DNA of 64,000 nt from Paenibacillus sp. (GCA_023512345.1 JAILZT010000005.1:124001-188000); one strand, 5' to 3'. Positions 16,448 through 25,808 are shown, numbered from the stretch's first letter. The notes: generated by a model from the letters alone, not told the origin. Made by a program: numbers and translations.

Positions 16448-16560
16448 TTTACAGCGCCCCTCCCATAATTTCAGACCCACACCGAAACCCGTATGATGAA
16501 CGACAAAAAAGAAGGAACTGTAACAGCCCTTCCCATCCTGTATCTCTCTAGTTCAATCCT

Positions 16561-16580
16561 AGAGCCCTTAAAAGGGCTCT
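16561..16580 (-). terminator. Hairpin after the 16582 gene
   Basis: AGAGCCCTT/AAGGGCTCT directly after the minus-strand stop. The T-run is weak, so it may be a partial terminator. Confidence 0.45.
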
Positions 16581-16581
16581 C

Positions 16582-16896
16582 TTATTCTTCCACAGTAACA
16601 ATTTTAAAAACGTTGTCCAAATTCCCACCGGCTAATCTCTTCTTCAAAGGAACTTTAACATCGCGGCCAAGCTCTCTAAAAAAGATATCAACATCACATT
16701 TAACATTACTCAATACGACTTTCAGTGTACCGTCAGATACAATACCTTGATTCACATCCGTAGGCACAGTGACATCAACACTATACTTCTTAGTTAACGT
16801 GTTTGAATATCTAGTGAAAATCTCAATTAATTCCTCATTCGAAAAGTTCTCAATGGCTACTTTACCTTTTGGCGTAAAATTTAAATTGATTTCCAA
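16582..16896 (-). CDS. Protein of unknown function (104 aa)
   Basis: No family recognised. The start is TTG at 16896 behind AAGGGGAAT. The N-terminal half looks helical (FSNEELIEIFTRYSNTL) and the rest beta-rich (SVDVTVPTDVNQGIVSDGTL, VVLSNVKCDVDIFF), ending with VPLKKRLAGGNLDNVFKIVTVEE-like sequence split over the last 22 residues. There is no membrane segment. Codon use is like its neighbours. Confidence 0.55.
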   Translation of the reverse strand: MEINLNFTPKGKVAIENFSNEELIEIFTRYSNTLTKKYSVDVTVPTDVNQGIVSDGTLKVVLSNVKCDVDIFFRELGRDVKVPLKKRLAGGNLDNVFKIVTVEE

Positions 16897-17230
16897 TGTC
16901 TTTATTCCCCTTTTCTTTTTTAACCATTAATATGAGCGGATTGATTTGAATATGGTTCTTCAAACGAAAAGGTCCTTATTCTTTACCTACTCTTATCATA
17001 CTATAATCGAAGGATTAGTTACACCCGAAAGTCCAAATTAACAATAAAAGGAGTCTATTTTGGATAAAAATGAATGAAATCCGAAAGATTTCCGCTCATT
17101 AATAGTTATATATTCCTAACAAAGGAATTTTTTTGAACTCCATTCCTTCATTATTTTAATATTATTAACCTTGACAAGAAAGATAATACTTATATAATAT
17201 GTATTCTTTTTTTCCAGCAATCAGACTAAG
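16897..17230. other. AT-rich intergenic stretch with weak inverted repeats
   Basis: No gene is visible. Short hairpins occur (GAAATC/GATTTC at about 17077-17092). ATGAGCGGAT at 16931 has near-inverted counterparts at 17092-17100 (CCGCTCATT). No promoter was picked with confidence. Confidence 0.3.
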
Positions 17231-17317
17231 CGGATGTATTTTAAAAATGAGCACCACAAAGCGTAATAACCACTTTGCGTTGCTCATTTTTCCTAAGTAA
17301 TACGGATTACATCCGCT
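17231..17317 (-). terminator. Nested hairpins downstream of pduL
   Basis: An inner stem of about 13 bases (AATGAGCA..CAAAG with CTTTG..TGCTCATT, 17244-17293) is enclosed by an outer stem GCGGATGTA/TACATCCGC (17231-17239 and 17309-17317). T-runs flank both on the minus strand. It probably ends the pduL transcript. Confidence 0.6.
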
Positions 17318-17340
17318 TTTTGTTATAAAAAAATTAAGGA

Positions 17341-17913
17341 CTAGTCTACAATTTCAGCGGAATCGCCGTTATTGGCTCCTGCAGCGTTAGCTTCGTCGGT
17401 GTCAATATGCATATCTAATTTAAAACTGTCAGATACGCGCGCAAGGACGTTCTCCAAAACGAGGCCGCGTTCGCCGCCAAGACGTACTTTCAGCATTTGC
17501 TTGTCAGCAATGCCCCAAGCCTCTGCTTCAGATGTATGAAAGTGAATATGGCGGGCTGCAATGATAACCCCTTTGTCTAATTCAACTTCACCAGCGGGAC
17601 CTTTAAGCGTAATTCCTGGAGTTCCTTCGATGCTGCCGGATTCGCGAACAGGTGCTTTCACACCAAGACTGAAAGAATCGGTGCGTGATATTTCCAACTG
17701 TGATGCTGGACGAGCAGGTCCAAGAATTCTAACCTTGTCGAATTTACCTTTGCTGCCGATTACTGCTACTTGTTCGTTTGCTGCAAATTGTCCTGGTTGG
17801 GAAAGCGGTTTGAATTCAGTTAATTGATAACCTGCGCCAAACAATACTTCCACATGCTCTTGCGTTAGGTGAATATGTCGGGCCGACACACCTACGGGTA
17901 CAGTCTTGCTCAT
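17341..17913 (-). CDS. pduL: Phosphate propanoyltransferase (PduL-type acyltransferase)
   Basis: Transfers acyl groups between CoA and phosphate (acyl-CoA + Pi to acyl-phosphate), serving the end of 1,2-propanediol- or acetate-type fermentation. Two duplicated beta-barrel halves each carry zinc-binding His motifs: SARHIHL near residue 10 and AARHIHFHTSEAE near 120. The ATG at 17913 has AAGGAGTGAC upstream; the longer frame to 17958 has no ribosome site. No microcompartment shell genes are nearby and no encapsulation peptide is obvious at the N-terminus, so it is probably a free phosphotransacylase. Confidence 0.9.
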   Translation of the reverse strand: MSKTVPVGVSARHIHLTQEHVEVLFGAGYQLTEFKPLSQPGQFAANEQVAVIGSKGKFDKVRILGPARPASQLEISRTDSFSLGVKAPVRESGSIEGTPGITLKGPAGEVELDKGVIIAARHIHFHTSEAEAWGIADKQMLKVRLGGERGLVLENVLARVSDSFKLDMHIDTDEANAAGANNGDSAEIVD

Positions 17914-17988
17914 TGTAATGTCACTCCTTGTATTTTCTCTAGTATCTGTACAAGCCACTGAACATTATACAACCTTTTACTCCAAAAT

Positions 17989-18022
17989 AAAAAGGATCCT
18001 CATCACTTAAGGGTCCTTTTTT
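17989..18022 (-). terminator. Terminator after the M19 dipeptidase gene
   Basis: AAAAAGGA/TCCTTTTTT stem enclosing a second GATCC/GGGTC pairing, with T-runs in both directions. Confidence 0.7.
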
Positions 18023-18053
18023 AGCATAAATTTGTTATTTCGGAACAGGATTG

Positions 18054-19019
18054 TCACGGTTGTGACGCCTTTGCGGGTAAATGACTCCCTAAAAAACCCA
18101 ATGCATTGTCAAAGAGCCAGCTCTTAACGGATTCTTCAGGATAATAACGAAGCAGCAGTTCTGCAAAATCAGAATATTTCCCTGAGTGCTCCAAACCCTT
18201 CACCCATGAATCAATGCCATCAAAATCTGAACCGAACATGATCTGCTTTTCCCCACCCAGACCACATATATGATCTATATGCTGTAACAAGCCCTCTGAT
18301 GTGACCTCTCCCCCCTCCCGAACAAACCATGGTACAAAGGTCAGGCCTACACGTCCGTCCATCTCAATTAACGCTGTAAGCTGCTCATCACTTAAATTCC
18401 TCGGGTGGTTACAGACTGCAGCAGCATTCGAATGTGAAGCGATGAAGGGACGCTGGCTGAGCTCCACTAGTTCCCAGAATCCCGCCGGAGACAAATGAGA
18501 CACATCCAACAGCATTCCACTTTCATTGCACCATTCTACAAACTTTCGACCTTTGTCGGTAAATCCTCCATTTCGAGGCTCCAACACACCGTCCGCTGCC
18601 CAATTGGCATAGTTCCAGGTCACACCCATCATTCGTACCCCAAGTTCGAAGCACAGCTGAGCATAAAATAGATTCCCTTCCAGACCGTCTAGGCCCTCCA
18701 AGGAGAGCATTCCCCATCTCAAGGCGTCTTTACCTATCTTTTCCGTTTCTTCTTTCCAGCGGAGCCACTGAAGGCCTCCTACACCTATTACACTTCTTCT
18801 GTAGCAATCAATTTGTCCAAGTACATCCTCAAAACGTGGCCGCCCTCTTTTAGCCGATAGATAAATCGCGAAGCATTGAAGTGCCACCCTCCCTTCAGCC
18901 ATCCGTTTTGCAGTAACATCTAGGCGAAGATCATCCTCGAAGACAATATCCGGCATTTCCTGCATTTTACTTAGAGCATCACAATGAAAATCTACTACCT
19001 TCTGTTCACCGAGTCTCAT
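18054..19019 (-). CDS. Membrane dipeptidase (peptidase M19, renal dipeptidase type)
   Basis: A 321-residue binuclear zinc dipeptidase of the amidohydrolase fold. Metal ligands are visible as His12-x-Asp14 (DFHCD), the bridging Glu in LSLEGLDGLEG, His in LLDVSHLSP and His in PFIASHSNAAAV, followed by HPRNLSDEQL. There is no signal peptide, so it is likely cytosolic. It would hydrolyse dipeptides, possibly including D-amino-acid dipeptides from cell-wall turnover. It is monocistronic between terminators. Confidence 0.9.
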   Translation of the reverse strand: MRLGEQKVVDFHCDALSKMQEMPDIVFEDDLRLDVTAKRMAEGRVALQCFAIYLSAKRGRPRFEDVLGQIDCYRRSVIGVGGLQWLRWKEETEKIGKDALRWGMLSLEGLDGLEGNLFYAQLCFELGVRMMGVTWNYANWAADGVLEPRNGGFTDKGRKFVEWCNESGMLLDVSHLSPAGFWELVELSQRPFIASHSNAAAVCNHPRNLSDEQLTALIEMDGRVGLTFVPWFVREGGEVTSEGLLQHIDHICGLGGEKQIMFGSDFDGIDSWVKGLEHSGKYSDFAELLLRYYPEESVKSWLFDNALGFLGSHLPAKASQP

Positions 19020-19048
19020 GAGCTTGGCCTCACTTTCTCTTCATGCAA

Positions 19049-19092
19049 AAAGAAACGGCTGCGCTGCCTTGTAGGACAACACCCGTTTCTTT
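19049..19092 (-). terminator. Hairpin between spoVS and the dipeptidase gene
   Basis: AAAGAAACGG/CCGTTTCTTT with TTTTTGC following on the minus strand. It may act as a second stop after spoVS. Confidence 0.5.
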
Positions 19093-19132
19093 CCAAAAAT
19101 ATAAGATAAGTTTAGATCAATTCTCCTGTATT

Positions 19133-19162
19133 CCAAAAAAAACTGCCTACTTTAGTAGACAG
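19133..19162 (-). terminator. Terminator of spoVS
   Basis: On the minus strand CTGTCTAC-TAAA-GTAGGCAG is followed by eight T, 24 bases after the spoVS stop. Confidence 0.85.
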
Positions 19163-19185
19163 ATTCAATCCCTATAATAATTGTA

Positions 19186-19446
19186 TTATCTTGGCTCGAC
19201 AATCAGTTTAATAGCTGTTCGGTCTTCTCCATCAATCACAATATCGGTAAAGGCTGGGATGCAGATCAAATCGACACCGCTTGGTGCGACAAATCCCCGG
19301 GCAATTGCAACAGCTTTAACTGCTTGGTTCAATGCTCCTGCTCCAATAGCTTGAAGTTCTGCCGTTCCACGTTCACGAAGAACACCCGCTAATGCACCGG
19401 CGACGGAATTCGGATTGGATTTAGCTGATACTTTTAATACATCCAT
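19186..19446 (-). CDS. spoVS: Stage V sporulation protein S
   Basis: An 86-residue SpoVS/Alba-like small protein, of the usual length, required for coat assembly and normal spore development. The sequence from MDVLKVSAKSNPNSVAGALAG to VDLICIPAFTDIVIDGEDRT is near-invariant in Bacillales. The ATG follows GGGGAGGTACTTACA. It lies next to ymdB and rny, as in B. subtilis. A possible sigma-H promoter lies about 95 bases upstream. Confidence 0.96.
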   Translation of the reverse strand: MDVLKVSAKSNPNSVAGALAGVLRERGTAELQAIGAGALNQAVKAVAIARGFVAPSGVDLICIPAFTDIVIDGEDRTAIKLIVEPR

Positions 19447-19539
19447 TGTAAGTACCTCCCCTGGGAAAAATGATGGTGTTCTTCCACTACTGTAGATGTT
19501 ATTCGAGAGCGAAGAAATAATTCCTTCTTTTTACGAAGC

Positions 19540-19569
19540 ATTCTACAGAAAAAATTCAAAAGATCCTCT
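19540..19569 (-). promoter_or_regulatory. spoVS: Possible sigma-H-type promoter of spoVS
   Basis: On the minus strand AGAGGATCT, a 14-base spacer, then GTAGAAT, resembling the RnAGGAwWW and RnnGAAT elements. The spacer is two bases longer than usual. spoVS is sigma-H-dependent in B. subtilis. Confidence 0.3.
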
Positions 19570-19643
19570 TTTTCGATATAATAAATATCACAATTCACCC
19601 AGGTTTGTCCGATTTTCCCGTTTTTTTTCTTTCTATCCTTTGT

Positions 19644-20441
19644 TTAGCTCATCACCCATTCATCTTCACGCAGACGAATCTTCTCCATACGCTTTGCTGC
19701 TCCTGTTGCCTCATCCAGCTCTACAAACAATCCGTGCAGGTGCCATTTACCTTCATCAACTACAAATCTTGCGGGAAGCTGGGTTGTGAATTTATAAATA
19801 ACTGCATCCTTTTCCATACCCAATATACCTTCTCTTGAACCAACCATCCCAGCATCGGTAAGGTAAGCGGTTCCCCCTGGCAGGATTACATCGTCATTAC
19901 TTTGTACATGAGTATGTGTACCGACTACTATCGATGCACGCCCATCCATGTAATACCCCATAGCTATTTTCTCGGACGTTGCCTCGGCATGAAAGTCGAC
20001 CAGAATGCACTTATGTTCAGCCAAGAGTTCATCCATAATATCGTCCCCAACACGGAAAGGGCAATCAATCGCTGGTAAAAAGGTGCGCCCCTGCAAATTA
20101 ACTATTGCTAGCTCCTTGCCGTTTCCTTTGACAACTGTGTAACCCCGCCCTGGGGTTCCTGGAGGGAAATTAGCCGGGCGAATAATACGCGGCTCATCAT
20201 CAATGAATTCAAAGATATCTCTGTTATCCCACGTATGGTTACCCATTGTTATCCCGTGCACGCCCCAATTAAAAAATTCATTTGCGATTGAGGCTGTAAT
20301 GCCTCTACCCGCTGCTGAATTCTCCCCGTTGACGATAATAATATGCGGTTGATATTTATTTTTTAGGGAAGGCAGCATTTCTCGCAATGCTTTTCTTCCG
20401 GTATTGCCACAAATGTCGCCAATAAACAAAACTTTGATAAT
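19644..20441 (-). CDS. ymdB: Cyclic-nucleotide phosphodiesterase YmdB, likely ATT/ATC start
   Basis: A metallophosphoesterase that hydrolyses 2',3'-cyclic nucleotides and affects biofilm/motility choice in B. subtilis. Motifs: FIGDICGNTGR (Asp), NGENSAAGRG, GNHTWDN, VDFHAEATSEK, GTHTHVQ. Aligned by eye with B. subtilis YmdB (MRILFIGD), the start falls at IKVLFIGD. The ribosome site AAGGAGG lies five bases before ATT (20441) and eight before ATC (20438); the first conventional codon, TTG at 20429, is 17 bases away and would drop conserved residues. It lies downstream of rny and upstream of spoVS, separated by terminators. Confidence 0.92.
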   Translation of the reverse strand: MIKVLFIGDICGNTGRKALREMLPSLKNKYQPHIIIVNGENSAAGRGITASIANEFFNWGVHGITMGNHTWDNRDIFEFIDDEPRIIRPANFPPGTPGRGYTVVKGNGKELAIVNLQGRTFLPAIDCPFRVGDDIMDELLAEHKCILVDFHAEATSEKIAMGYYMDGRASIVVGTHTHVQSNDDVILPGGTAYLTDAGMVGSREGILGMEKDAVIYKFTTQLPARFVVDEGKWHLHGLFVELDEATGAAKRMEKIRLREDEWVMS

Positions 20442-20480
20442 GTTCTCCTCCTTATAAGGGTTTTATATGTGATACATAAT

Positions 20481-20512
20481 GAAAAGTGGCCCCCATTAAG
20501 GCGCCACTTTTC
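20481..20512 (-). terminator. Terminator of rny
   Basis: GAAAAGTGGC/GCCACTTTTC stem directly downstream of the rny stop. Confidence 0.8.
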
Positions 20513-20520
20513 ATTATTGC

Positions 20521-22062
20521 CTATTTAGCGTATTCAACCGCCCGTGTCTCACGAATAACGGTAACCTTGATATGACCTGGATAATCCAGTTCATTCTCAA
20601 TCATCTTCGTAATGTCACGTGCTAGACGGAAAGCTTCGGCATCGTCGATCTTCTCAGGCTGTACCATTACGCGAACCTCGCGGCCTGCTTGGATGGCATA
20701 CGATTTCTCAACGCCTTCGAACGATTCAGAGATCTCCTCGAGCTTTTCCAAACGCTTGATATATGTTTCCAGTGTTTCCCGGCGAGCGCCAGGTCTTGCT
20801 GCCGACAATGCGTCAGCGGCTCCAACCAGCATAGCAATAACCGAGGTAGCTTCACAGTCACCGTGGTGAGAAGCGATACTGTTAAGAACAACCGGATGTT
20901 CCTTGTATTTCCTTGCCAGTTCAGCACCAATCTCTACGTGTGAACCTTCTACTTCATGATCCAACGCTTTGCCGATATCATGCAGTAATCCGGCACGTTT
21001 TGCAAGCACGATGTCTTCCCCAAGCTCACCGGCCATAAGTCCAGTCAAATAAGCAACCTCCATGGAGTGCTTCAATACATTTTGACCGTAGCTCGTACGG
21101 AATTTAAGACGACCCAATATTTTGATCAAATCCGGATGCAATCCATGAACGCCTACCTCGAAGGTAGCTTGTTCACCATATTCCCGAATCCGTTCGTCCA
21201 CTTCTTTGCGGGATTTCTCAACCATTTCTTCAATCCGCGCTGGATGAATTCGTCCATCAGCAACCAGTTTCTCCAGTGCTGTACGGGCAACTTCACGGCG
21301 GATAGGATCAAATCCTGATAAAATAACCGCTTCAGGTGTATCATCGATAATGAGGTCAATACCTGTGAGAGTCTCCAGTGCACGGATGTTGCGGCCTTCA
21401 CGACCGATAATCCGTCCCTTCATTTCTTCATTCGGCAATGTAACTACAGATACCGTTGTCTCCGCTACATGATCTGCTGCGCAGCGTTGAATAGCGAGTG
21501 TTATGATTTCACGGGCTTTCTTATCCGCTTCTTCCTTCGCTTGCTGTTCAATTTCCTTGATCATCTGTGCAGTTTCATGGCGAACTTCCTGCTCTACGTT
21601 GCTTAGAATAATGCTTCTTGCATCATCAATGCTTAAATTAGAAATGCGCTCTAATTCAGTTACTTGATTTTTGTAAATAACGTCAATTTGCTGTTGGGTT
21701 TCATCAATTCGTTTCTCTTTGTTAGCCACTTGTTCTTCTTTTCGTTCAAGCGATTCCATTTTTTTATCCAGAGATTCTTCCTTTTGCAGTAAACGTCTTT
21801 CTTGCCGTTGAATTTCATTACGACGTTCACGAGTTTCTTTCTCAGCTTCGCTACGGATTCTATGGACTTCGTCCTTAGCCTCCAATACCGTTTCCTTCTT
21901 CTGCGCTTCTGCCTCTTTCTTCGCGTTCTCCACGATGACTACGGCTTCTTGCTCAGCGCTGGAAATTTTAGCCTCTGCAATGGACTTCCGAATAATATAA
22001 CCGAACCCAAAGAATGCTGTCGCTACAACGAGAACGATAATGACCCAGATCCAATCTTGCAT
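20521..22062 (-). CDS. rny: Ribonuclease Y
   Basis: Membrane-anchored endoribonuclease that starts bulk mRNA decay in Bacillota. The 513-residue product has an N-terminal membrane helix ([19 protein letters not shown], about 5-23), a long coiled coil (about 30-200, [20 protein letters not shown]), a KH domain ([17 protein letters not shown], about 214-230) and an HD domain with [10 protein letters not shown] (about 358-367). Length and start (GGAGGTGAACAG before ATG) are standard. A sigma-A promoter is visible about 245 bases upstream. Confidence 0.97.
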   Translation of the reverse strand: MQDWIWVIIVLVVATAFFGFGYIIRKSIAEAKISSAEQEAVVIVENAKKEAEAQKKETVLEAKDEVHRIRSEAEKETRERRNEIQRQERRLLQKEESLDKKMESLERKEEQVANKEKRIDETQQQIDVIYKNQVTELERISNLSIDDARSIILSNVEQEVRHETAQMIKEIEQQAKEEADKKAREIITLAIQRCAADHVAETTVSVVTLPNEEMKGRIIGREGRNIRALETLTGIDLIIDDTPEAVILSGFDPIRREVARTALEKLVADGRIHPARIEEMVEKSRKEVDERIREYGEQATFEVGVHGLHPDLIKILGRLKFRTSYGQNVLKHSMEVAYLTGLMAGELGEDIVLAKRAGLLHDIGKALDHEVEGSHVEIGAELARKYKEHPVVLNSIASHHGDCEATSVIAMLVGAADALSAARPGARRETLETYIKRLEKLEEISESFEGVEKSYAIQAGREVRVMVQPEKIDDAEAFRLARDITKMIENELDYPGHIKVTVIRETRAVEYAK

Positions 22063-22306
22063 CTGTTCACCTCCTCGTTGATTTAGTTACTCCAAGGTAT
22101 TCCTTGGGAATTGTGCAGTTGTCAAACTACCGTTCATCACCATACAAAAAACCGGTAATCTCACCAATTGTTTTCCTGCACATGCTGTACATGCACACTG
22201 CCCGCCTTATCTGGCGATTACATTTCATATGAGTTGATACGTGAACCGGAGGAAGAACCTTTTTGGGAAGGTAAAAGGATTCAAACTTTATGCCGATTCA
22301 TGTTAT

Positions 22307-22336
22307 ATTTTATTATTTATAAAAAGACCTTGTCAA
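22307..22336 (-). promoter_or_regulatory. rny: Sigma-A promoter of rny
   Basis: On the minus strand TTGACA (22336-22331), an 18-base spacer, then TAAAAT (22312-22307). It implies a 5' leader of about 240 bases before rny. The rest of the 22063-22306 gap shows no gene. Confidence 0.55.
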
Positions 22337-22368
22337 GAGAGTCGATATAGACATTAAAGTCAAGAGAC

Positions 22369-23112
22369 TTACTCCGAGTAGTATATTTCCTCATCTTCTC
22401 CCTGAAAATCCTCTTCTTCAACCAAAATCTGCAGCACTTTACGTACCATTTCTCCCGAAAATCCGCGTCTCATTAAATAAGCGCCAGTCTTCCTTCTCTT
22501 ATCTGGTACTTCACCACGAATCAAATTCCACTTCTTACGAGCGGATAAGAGGGCGCTGTGCTGCTCTTGTTCTGGCGTAATATCATCCAGAGCTTCCGAA
22601 ATAAGAGATTTATCAATCCCCTTCTCTCGCAGTTCCTGCCGTATCCACATTTTCCCTTTACGCTGATTAGTAATACGCTGTTCCGCCCACTGCTTGGCGT
22701 ATAGGGGATCATCGATATATTGCTCACTCTGCAGCCGTTGCAAAGTTTCCGCTATAATAGTCTCCCCGATTTCCTTCTGCCGTAAACGGCGGGTCATTTC
22801 CAGTGCGGTTCTTGGTTTGTGCCCCAAATAACGCAGCCCTTCAACGTAAGCTCGCTGGCGCTCATCCGCCAAAACAATTTGTTCTAAATCCGACTTCATA
22901 AATTGGCTTCCGGTAATCATACGATATTTAATCATGACATCTTCATGAACAGTCATCTTATGGATTCCAAAATGGATGATATACCGATGATCTGATTTCT
23001 TCTGCCGTTCTACCTTTGTAATCTCAAGAAGTTCATTGTCAGGAAAACTCGAAAGAATTTGCTCCTCTTTCTCCTGCTTTTCCTCAAAATCAGGATCAAG
23101 TTGGATAACCAT
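22369..23112 (-). CDS. recX: Regulatory protein RecX
   Basis: Modulates RecA filament assembly during recombination and SOS. A 247-residue three-helix-repeat protein with family segments GLRYLGHKPRTALEMTRRLR, YIDDPLYAKQWAEQRI and KGKMWIRQELREKGIDKSLI, ending in an acidic tail (EEEDFQGEDEEIYYSE). ATG at 23112 follows GGGGTGAG. It lies 100 bases after recA beyond a terminator; in B. subtilis recX is not next to recA, so the linkage is a difference from that genome. Confidence 0.93.
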   Translation of the reverse strand: MVIQLDPDFEEKQEKEEQILSSFPDNELLEITKVERQKKSDHRYIIHFGIHKMTVHEDVMIKYRMITGSQFMKSDLEQIVLADERQRAYVEGLRYLGHKPRTALEMTRRLRQKEIGETIIAETLQRLQSEQYIDDPLYAKQWAEQRITNQRKGKMWIRQELREKGIDKSLISEALDDITPEQEQHSALLSARKKWNLIRGEVPDKRRKTGAYLMRRGFSGEMVRKVLQILVEEEDFQGEDEEIYYSE

Positions 23113-23164
23113 TTGTTACTCACCCCGTCGTCAATGCTAATTACAGATATTTGAATAGTTCTAT

Positions 23165-23198
23165 GAAAAGACGCCCTGTTACAGTCGTTCACAGGGCG
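23165..23198 (-). terminator. Terminator between recA and recX
   Basis: On the minus strand CGCCCTGT, a loop, ACAGGGCG, then TCTTTTC. Some readthrough into recX is likely. Confidence 0.75.
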
Positions 23199-23212
23199 CC
23201 AATGGTTCAAAA

Positions 23213-24274
23213 CTATTCGATTTCAAGTAATGCTTTCTCTTCTTCTTGCTCCGCTTGAACTTCCTTTTCACTCGGTGCAGCTACTAGAGTAGTTAAATTA
23301 CTTGCTTCACGAATCTTGTTCTCAATTATAAGTGCAATATCCTTATGCTCCTTAAGGAACAGCTTGGCGTTCTCACGACCTTGGCCAAGACGCTCGCCCT
23401 CATAGGAATACCATGCACCACTTTTGTTTACAATATCCATCTCTGTACCAATATCAACTAGACTTCCTTCTTTGGAAATCCCTTCACCGTACATGATATC
23501 AACATCCGCCTGCTTAAACGGAGGAGCTACCTTATTCTTAACGACTTTTATCTTGGTACGGTTACCCACTACATCGTTCCCCATCTTGATGCTCTCTACG
23601 CGGCGTACATCCAAGCGTACCGAGGAGTAGAATTTCAATGCACGTCCACCCGGTGTTGTCTCAGGGTTACCGAACATCACACCAATCTTCTCACGAAGCT
23701 GGTTAATGAAGATAGCAATGGTATTGGATTTGTTAATTGCACCAGATAATTTCCGCAAAGCCTGTGACATCAAGCGTGCCTGCAGACCCACGTGGGAATC
23801 TCCCATATCTCCTTCAATTTCCGCTTTTGGAACCAATGCTGCCACAGAGTCTATAACAATAATGTCTACAGCACCACTGCGAACGAGTGCTTCTGCAATT
23901 TCAAGCGCTTGCTCACCGGTATCAGGCTGTGATAACAGCAGCTCATCGATGTTTACGCCTAGGGCATTTGCATATTTAGGATCCAATGCGTGCTCGGCAT
24001 CAATAAATGCAGCTTGTCCACCAGCCTTTTGTACTTCCGCAATCGCATGAAGAGCAACTGTCGTTTTACCGGAAGATTCCGGTCCATACACTTCAATAAT
24101 ACGACCTTTTGGAAGTCCGCCAATACCTAATGCTATATCTAATGCGATAGATCCACTAGGTACAACTTCCACTTGCATATGAGCGGATTCTCCCAGTTTC
24201 ATGATAGAACCTTTACCATATTGTTTCTCTATTTGACGAAGCGCCATCTCCAACGCTGCACGACGATCTGACAA
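23213..24274 (-). CDS. recA: Recombinase RecA
   Basis: DNA strand-exchange ATPase and SOS co-protease. A 353-residue protein with Walker [10 protein letters not shown] (about 66-74), Walker [11 protein letters not shown], the L1/L2 loop region with [20 protein letters not shown], and an acidic C-terminal tail. The start is TTG at 24274 ([12 protein letters not shown]), ten bases after AAGGA. A LexA box and a sigma-A promoter are visible upstream. Confidence 0.98.
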   Translation of the reverse strand: MSDRRAALEMALRQIEKQYGKGSIMKLGESAHMQVEVVPSGSIALDIALGIGGLPKGRIIEVYGPESSGKTTVALHAIAEVQKAGGQAAFIDAEHALDPKYANALGVNIDELLLSQPDTGEQALEIAEALVRSGAVDIIVIDSVAALVPKAEIEGDMGDSHVGLQARLMSQALRKLSGAINKSNTIAIFINQLREKIGVMFGNPETTPGGRALKFYSSVRLDVRRVESIKMGNDVVGNRTKIKVVKNKVAPPFKQADVDIMYGEGISKEGSLVDIGTEMDIVNKSGAWYSYEGERLGQGRENAKLFLKEHKDIALIIENKIREASNLTTLVAAPSEKEVQAEQEEEKALLEIE

Positions 24275-24305
24275 TCAGACCACTTCCTTCACTGTTTATA
24301 GTATT

Positions 24306-24334
24306 ATAATAACGTGTTTTTGAGGTCTTGCCAA
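24306..24334 (-). promoter_or_regulatory. recA: Sigma-A promoter of recA
   Basis: On the minus strand TTGGCA (24334-24329), a 17-base spacer, then TATTAT (24311-24306), about 30 bases before the TTG start. Confidence 0.7.
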
Positions 24335-24343
24335 GCCTTTTTT

Positions 24344-24357
24344 CGAACATACATTCG
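24344..24357 (-). promoter_or_regulatory. LexA (DinR) box upstream of recA
   Basis: CGAATGTATGTTCG on the minus strand is close to the Bacillus SOS box CGAACRNRYGTTYC. It lies nine bases upstream of the -35 element, so recA is probably SOS-induced. Confidence 0.8.
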
Positions 24358-24454
24358 TTTTTTTTATTCTCTCCCTCCCATATCCCTTTTATTGTAAGCC
24401 TCTTTGCATTTCTTTCTAATGTAGAGTGACTCTTATACTTTCTTGTATATCCCA

Positions 24455-24507
24455 CAAAAAACGGAAGAACCGTGGCAAAGAAAACTCAATGCCACGGTTC
24501 TTCCGTA
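24455..24507 (-). terminator. Terminator of cinA
   Basis: A 17-base perfect stem ACGGAAGAACCGTGGCA with its complement, followed by TTTTTTG on the minus strand. Confidence 0.92.
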
Positions 24508-24554
24508 TGTCCTGATTATATACCCCTATAGAGAATTATTACAAGTATGATCAT

Positions 24555-25808
24555 TTAGTGTTGTTCAAGTCTGCGCCATAGGCGATAGAGCAACGACTTC
24601 ACCGTCCGCAGCCGAATGTTGTCGCGAGTTCCTCTAAGATTCAGCTCGAATACTTCAGTCTGTTGGCCCCGCTCAGCTATTCCGATATATACAAGTCCTG
24701 CAGGTTTACGTTCAGATGAACCTGGCCCCGCCACACCTGTAACTGACAGCCCAAAATCACTATCCGTTGTTAATCTGATCTGCTCCGCTAATACTTCAGC
24801 CACTTCACGGCTGACCGCACCAGGCGCATCTTTGCCTTCCAATAAAGCTTCTGGCACATTCAGCAGCTTCTTCTTCATATCGTTGGAATAACAAACGATA
24901 CCTCCCAAGAACATGCTAGAGCTGCCTGGGATACCGGTAATAGTCTCCATTAGAAGCCCGCCTGTACAACTCTCAGCCGCACTAAGTGTTAATCCAGCAT
25001 TAGCCATCCTATCCACAAGCAGCTTCTCCAGCGGGATGTTTACATTTGCATACATATGCTCAGGAAGAATCTCCTGAATCTGCTTCTCCAATACATTAAG
25101 CTTCACCATAGCTTCTTGCTCAGAGGGAGCTTTAGTAGAGATACGGACCGTCACTTCCCCTTCCTTGGCATATGGGGCGATGGTCGGATCTGTTTGATTT
25201 CGAATCAAATCAATAAGCTTGTCCTCAAGCAAAGACTCACCGATACCGGCAAATTTAAGCATTTTAGAGTAGATGGGCATCTCATTAGTCAGCGCATACT
25301 GCTGAAGCCAAGGCTTGGCCTTATCCGTGAACATCGTCTTCATCTCACGAGGAGGACCCGGAAGTACGATATAATATTTGTCTTCATGTGAAAGCGCAAG
25401 CCCAACAGCCAGACCTACTTCATTCGGAAGCGGCGTAGTTCCATCAATCATAAGGGCTTGTTTGCGGTTGTTCTCCGTCATGAAAATATTACGTTCATCA
25501 AAAAAACGTTGTACATGCTCCATTGCAGCTTTATCAATATGTAAGTTACGTCCGAGGGCCGCTGCCAATCCATCCTTGGTAAGATCATCTTCAGTTGGTC
25601 CTATGCCGCCTGTGAACAAAATAACATCTGCACGGCTTTGGGCGATCTCAATGGCCTGCTGCAGGCGACTGCTGTTATCACCAACTACCGTTTGAAAATA
25701 CACATCAATCCCTAGAGCAGCAAGCTCTACCGATAAGAACTGGGCATTGCTATTAACGATTTGACCGAGTAATAGTTCAGTACCCACTGCAATAATTTCT
25801 GCTTTCAT
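24555..25808 (-). CDS. cinA: Competence/damage-inducible protein CinA (nicotinamide-nucleotide amidase)
   Basis: A two-domain 417-residue enzyme. The N-terminal MoaB-like/COG1058 domain (about 1-170; AEIIAVGTELLLGQIVNSNAQ, FTGGIGPTEDDLT) has ADP-ribose/NMN pyrophosphatase-type activity in homologues. The C-terminal domain (about 255-410; SAAESCTGGLL, SVTGVAGPG) deamidates nicotinamide mononucleotide. Start supported by AGGAGG. It sits between pgsA and recA as in B. subtilis, but a strong terminator separates it from recA, so it is likely the 3' end of the pgsA-cinA transcript. Confidence 0.96.
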   Translation of the reverse strand: MKAEIIAVGTELLLGQIVNSNAQFLSVELAALGIDVYFQTVVGDNSSRLQQAIEIAQSRADVILFTGGIGPTEDDLTKDGLAAALGRNLHIDKAAMEHVQRFFDERNIFMTENNRKQALMIDGTTPLPNEVGLAVGLALSHEDKYYIVLPGPPREMKTMFTDKAKPWLQQYALTNEMPIYSKMLKFAGIGESLLEDKLIDLIRNQTDPTIAPYAKEGEVTVRISTKAPSEQEAMVKLNVLEKQIQEILPEHMYANVNIPLEKLLVDRMANAGLTLSAAESCTGGLLMETITGIPGSSSMFLGGIVCYSNDMKKKLLNVPEALLEGKDAPGAVSREVAEVLAEQIRLTTDSDFGLSVTGVAGPGSSERKPAGLVYIGIAERGQQTEVFELNLRGTRDNIRLRTVKSLLYRLWRRLEQH

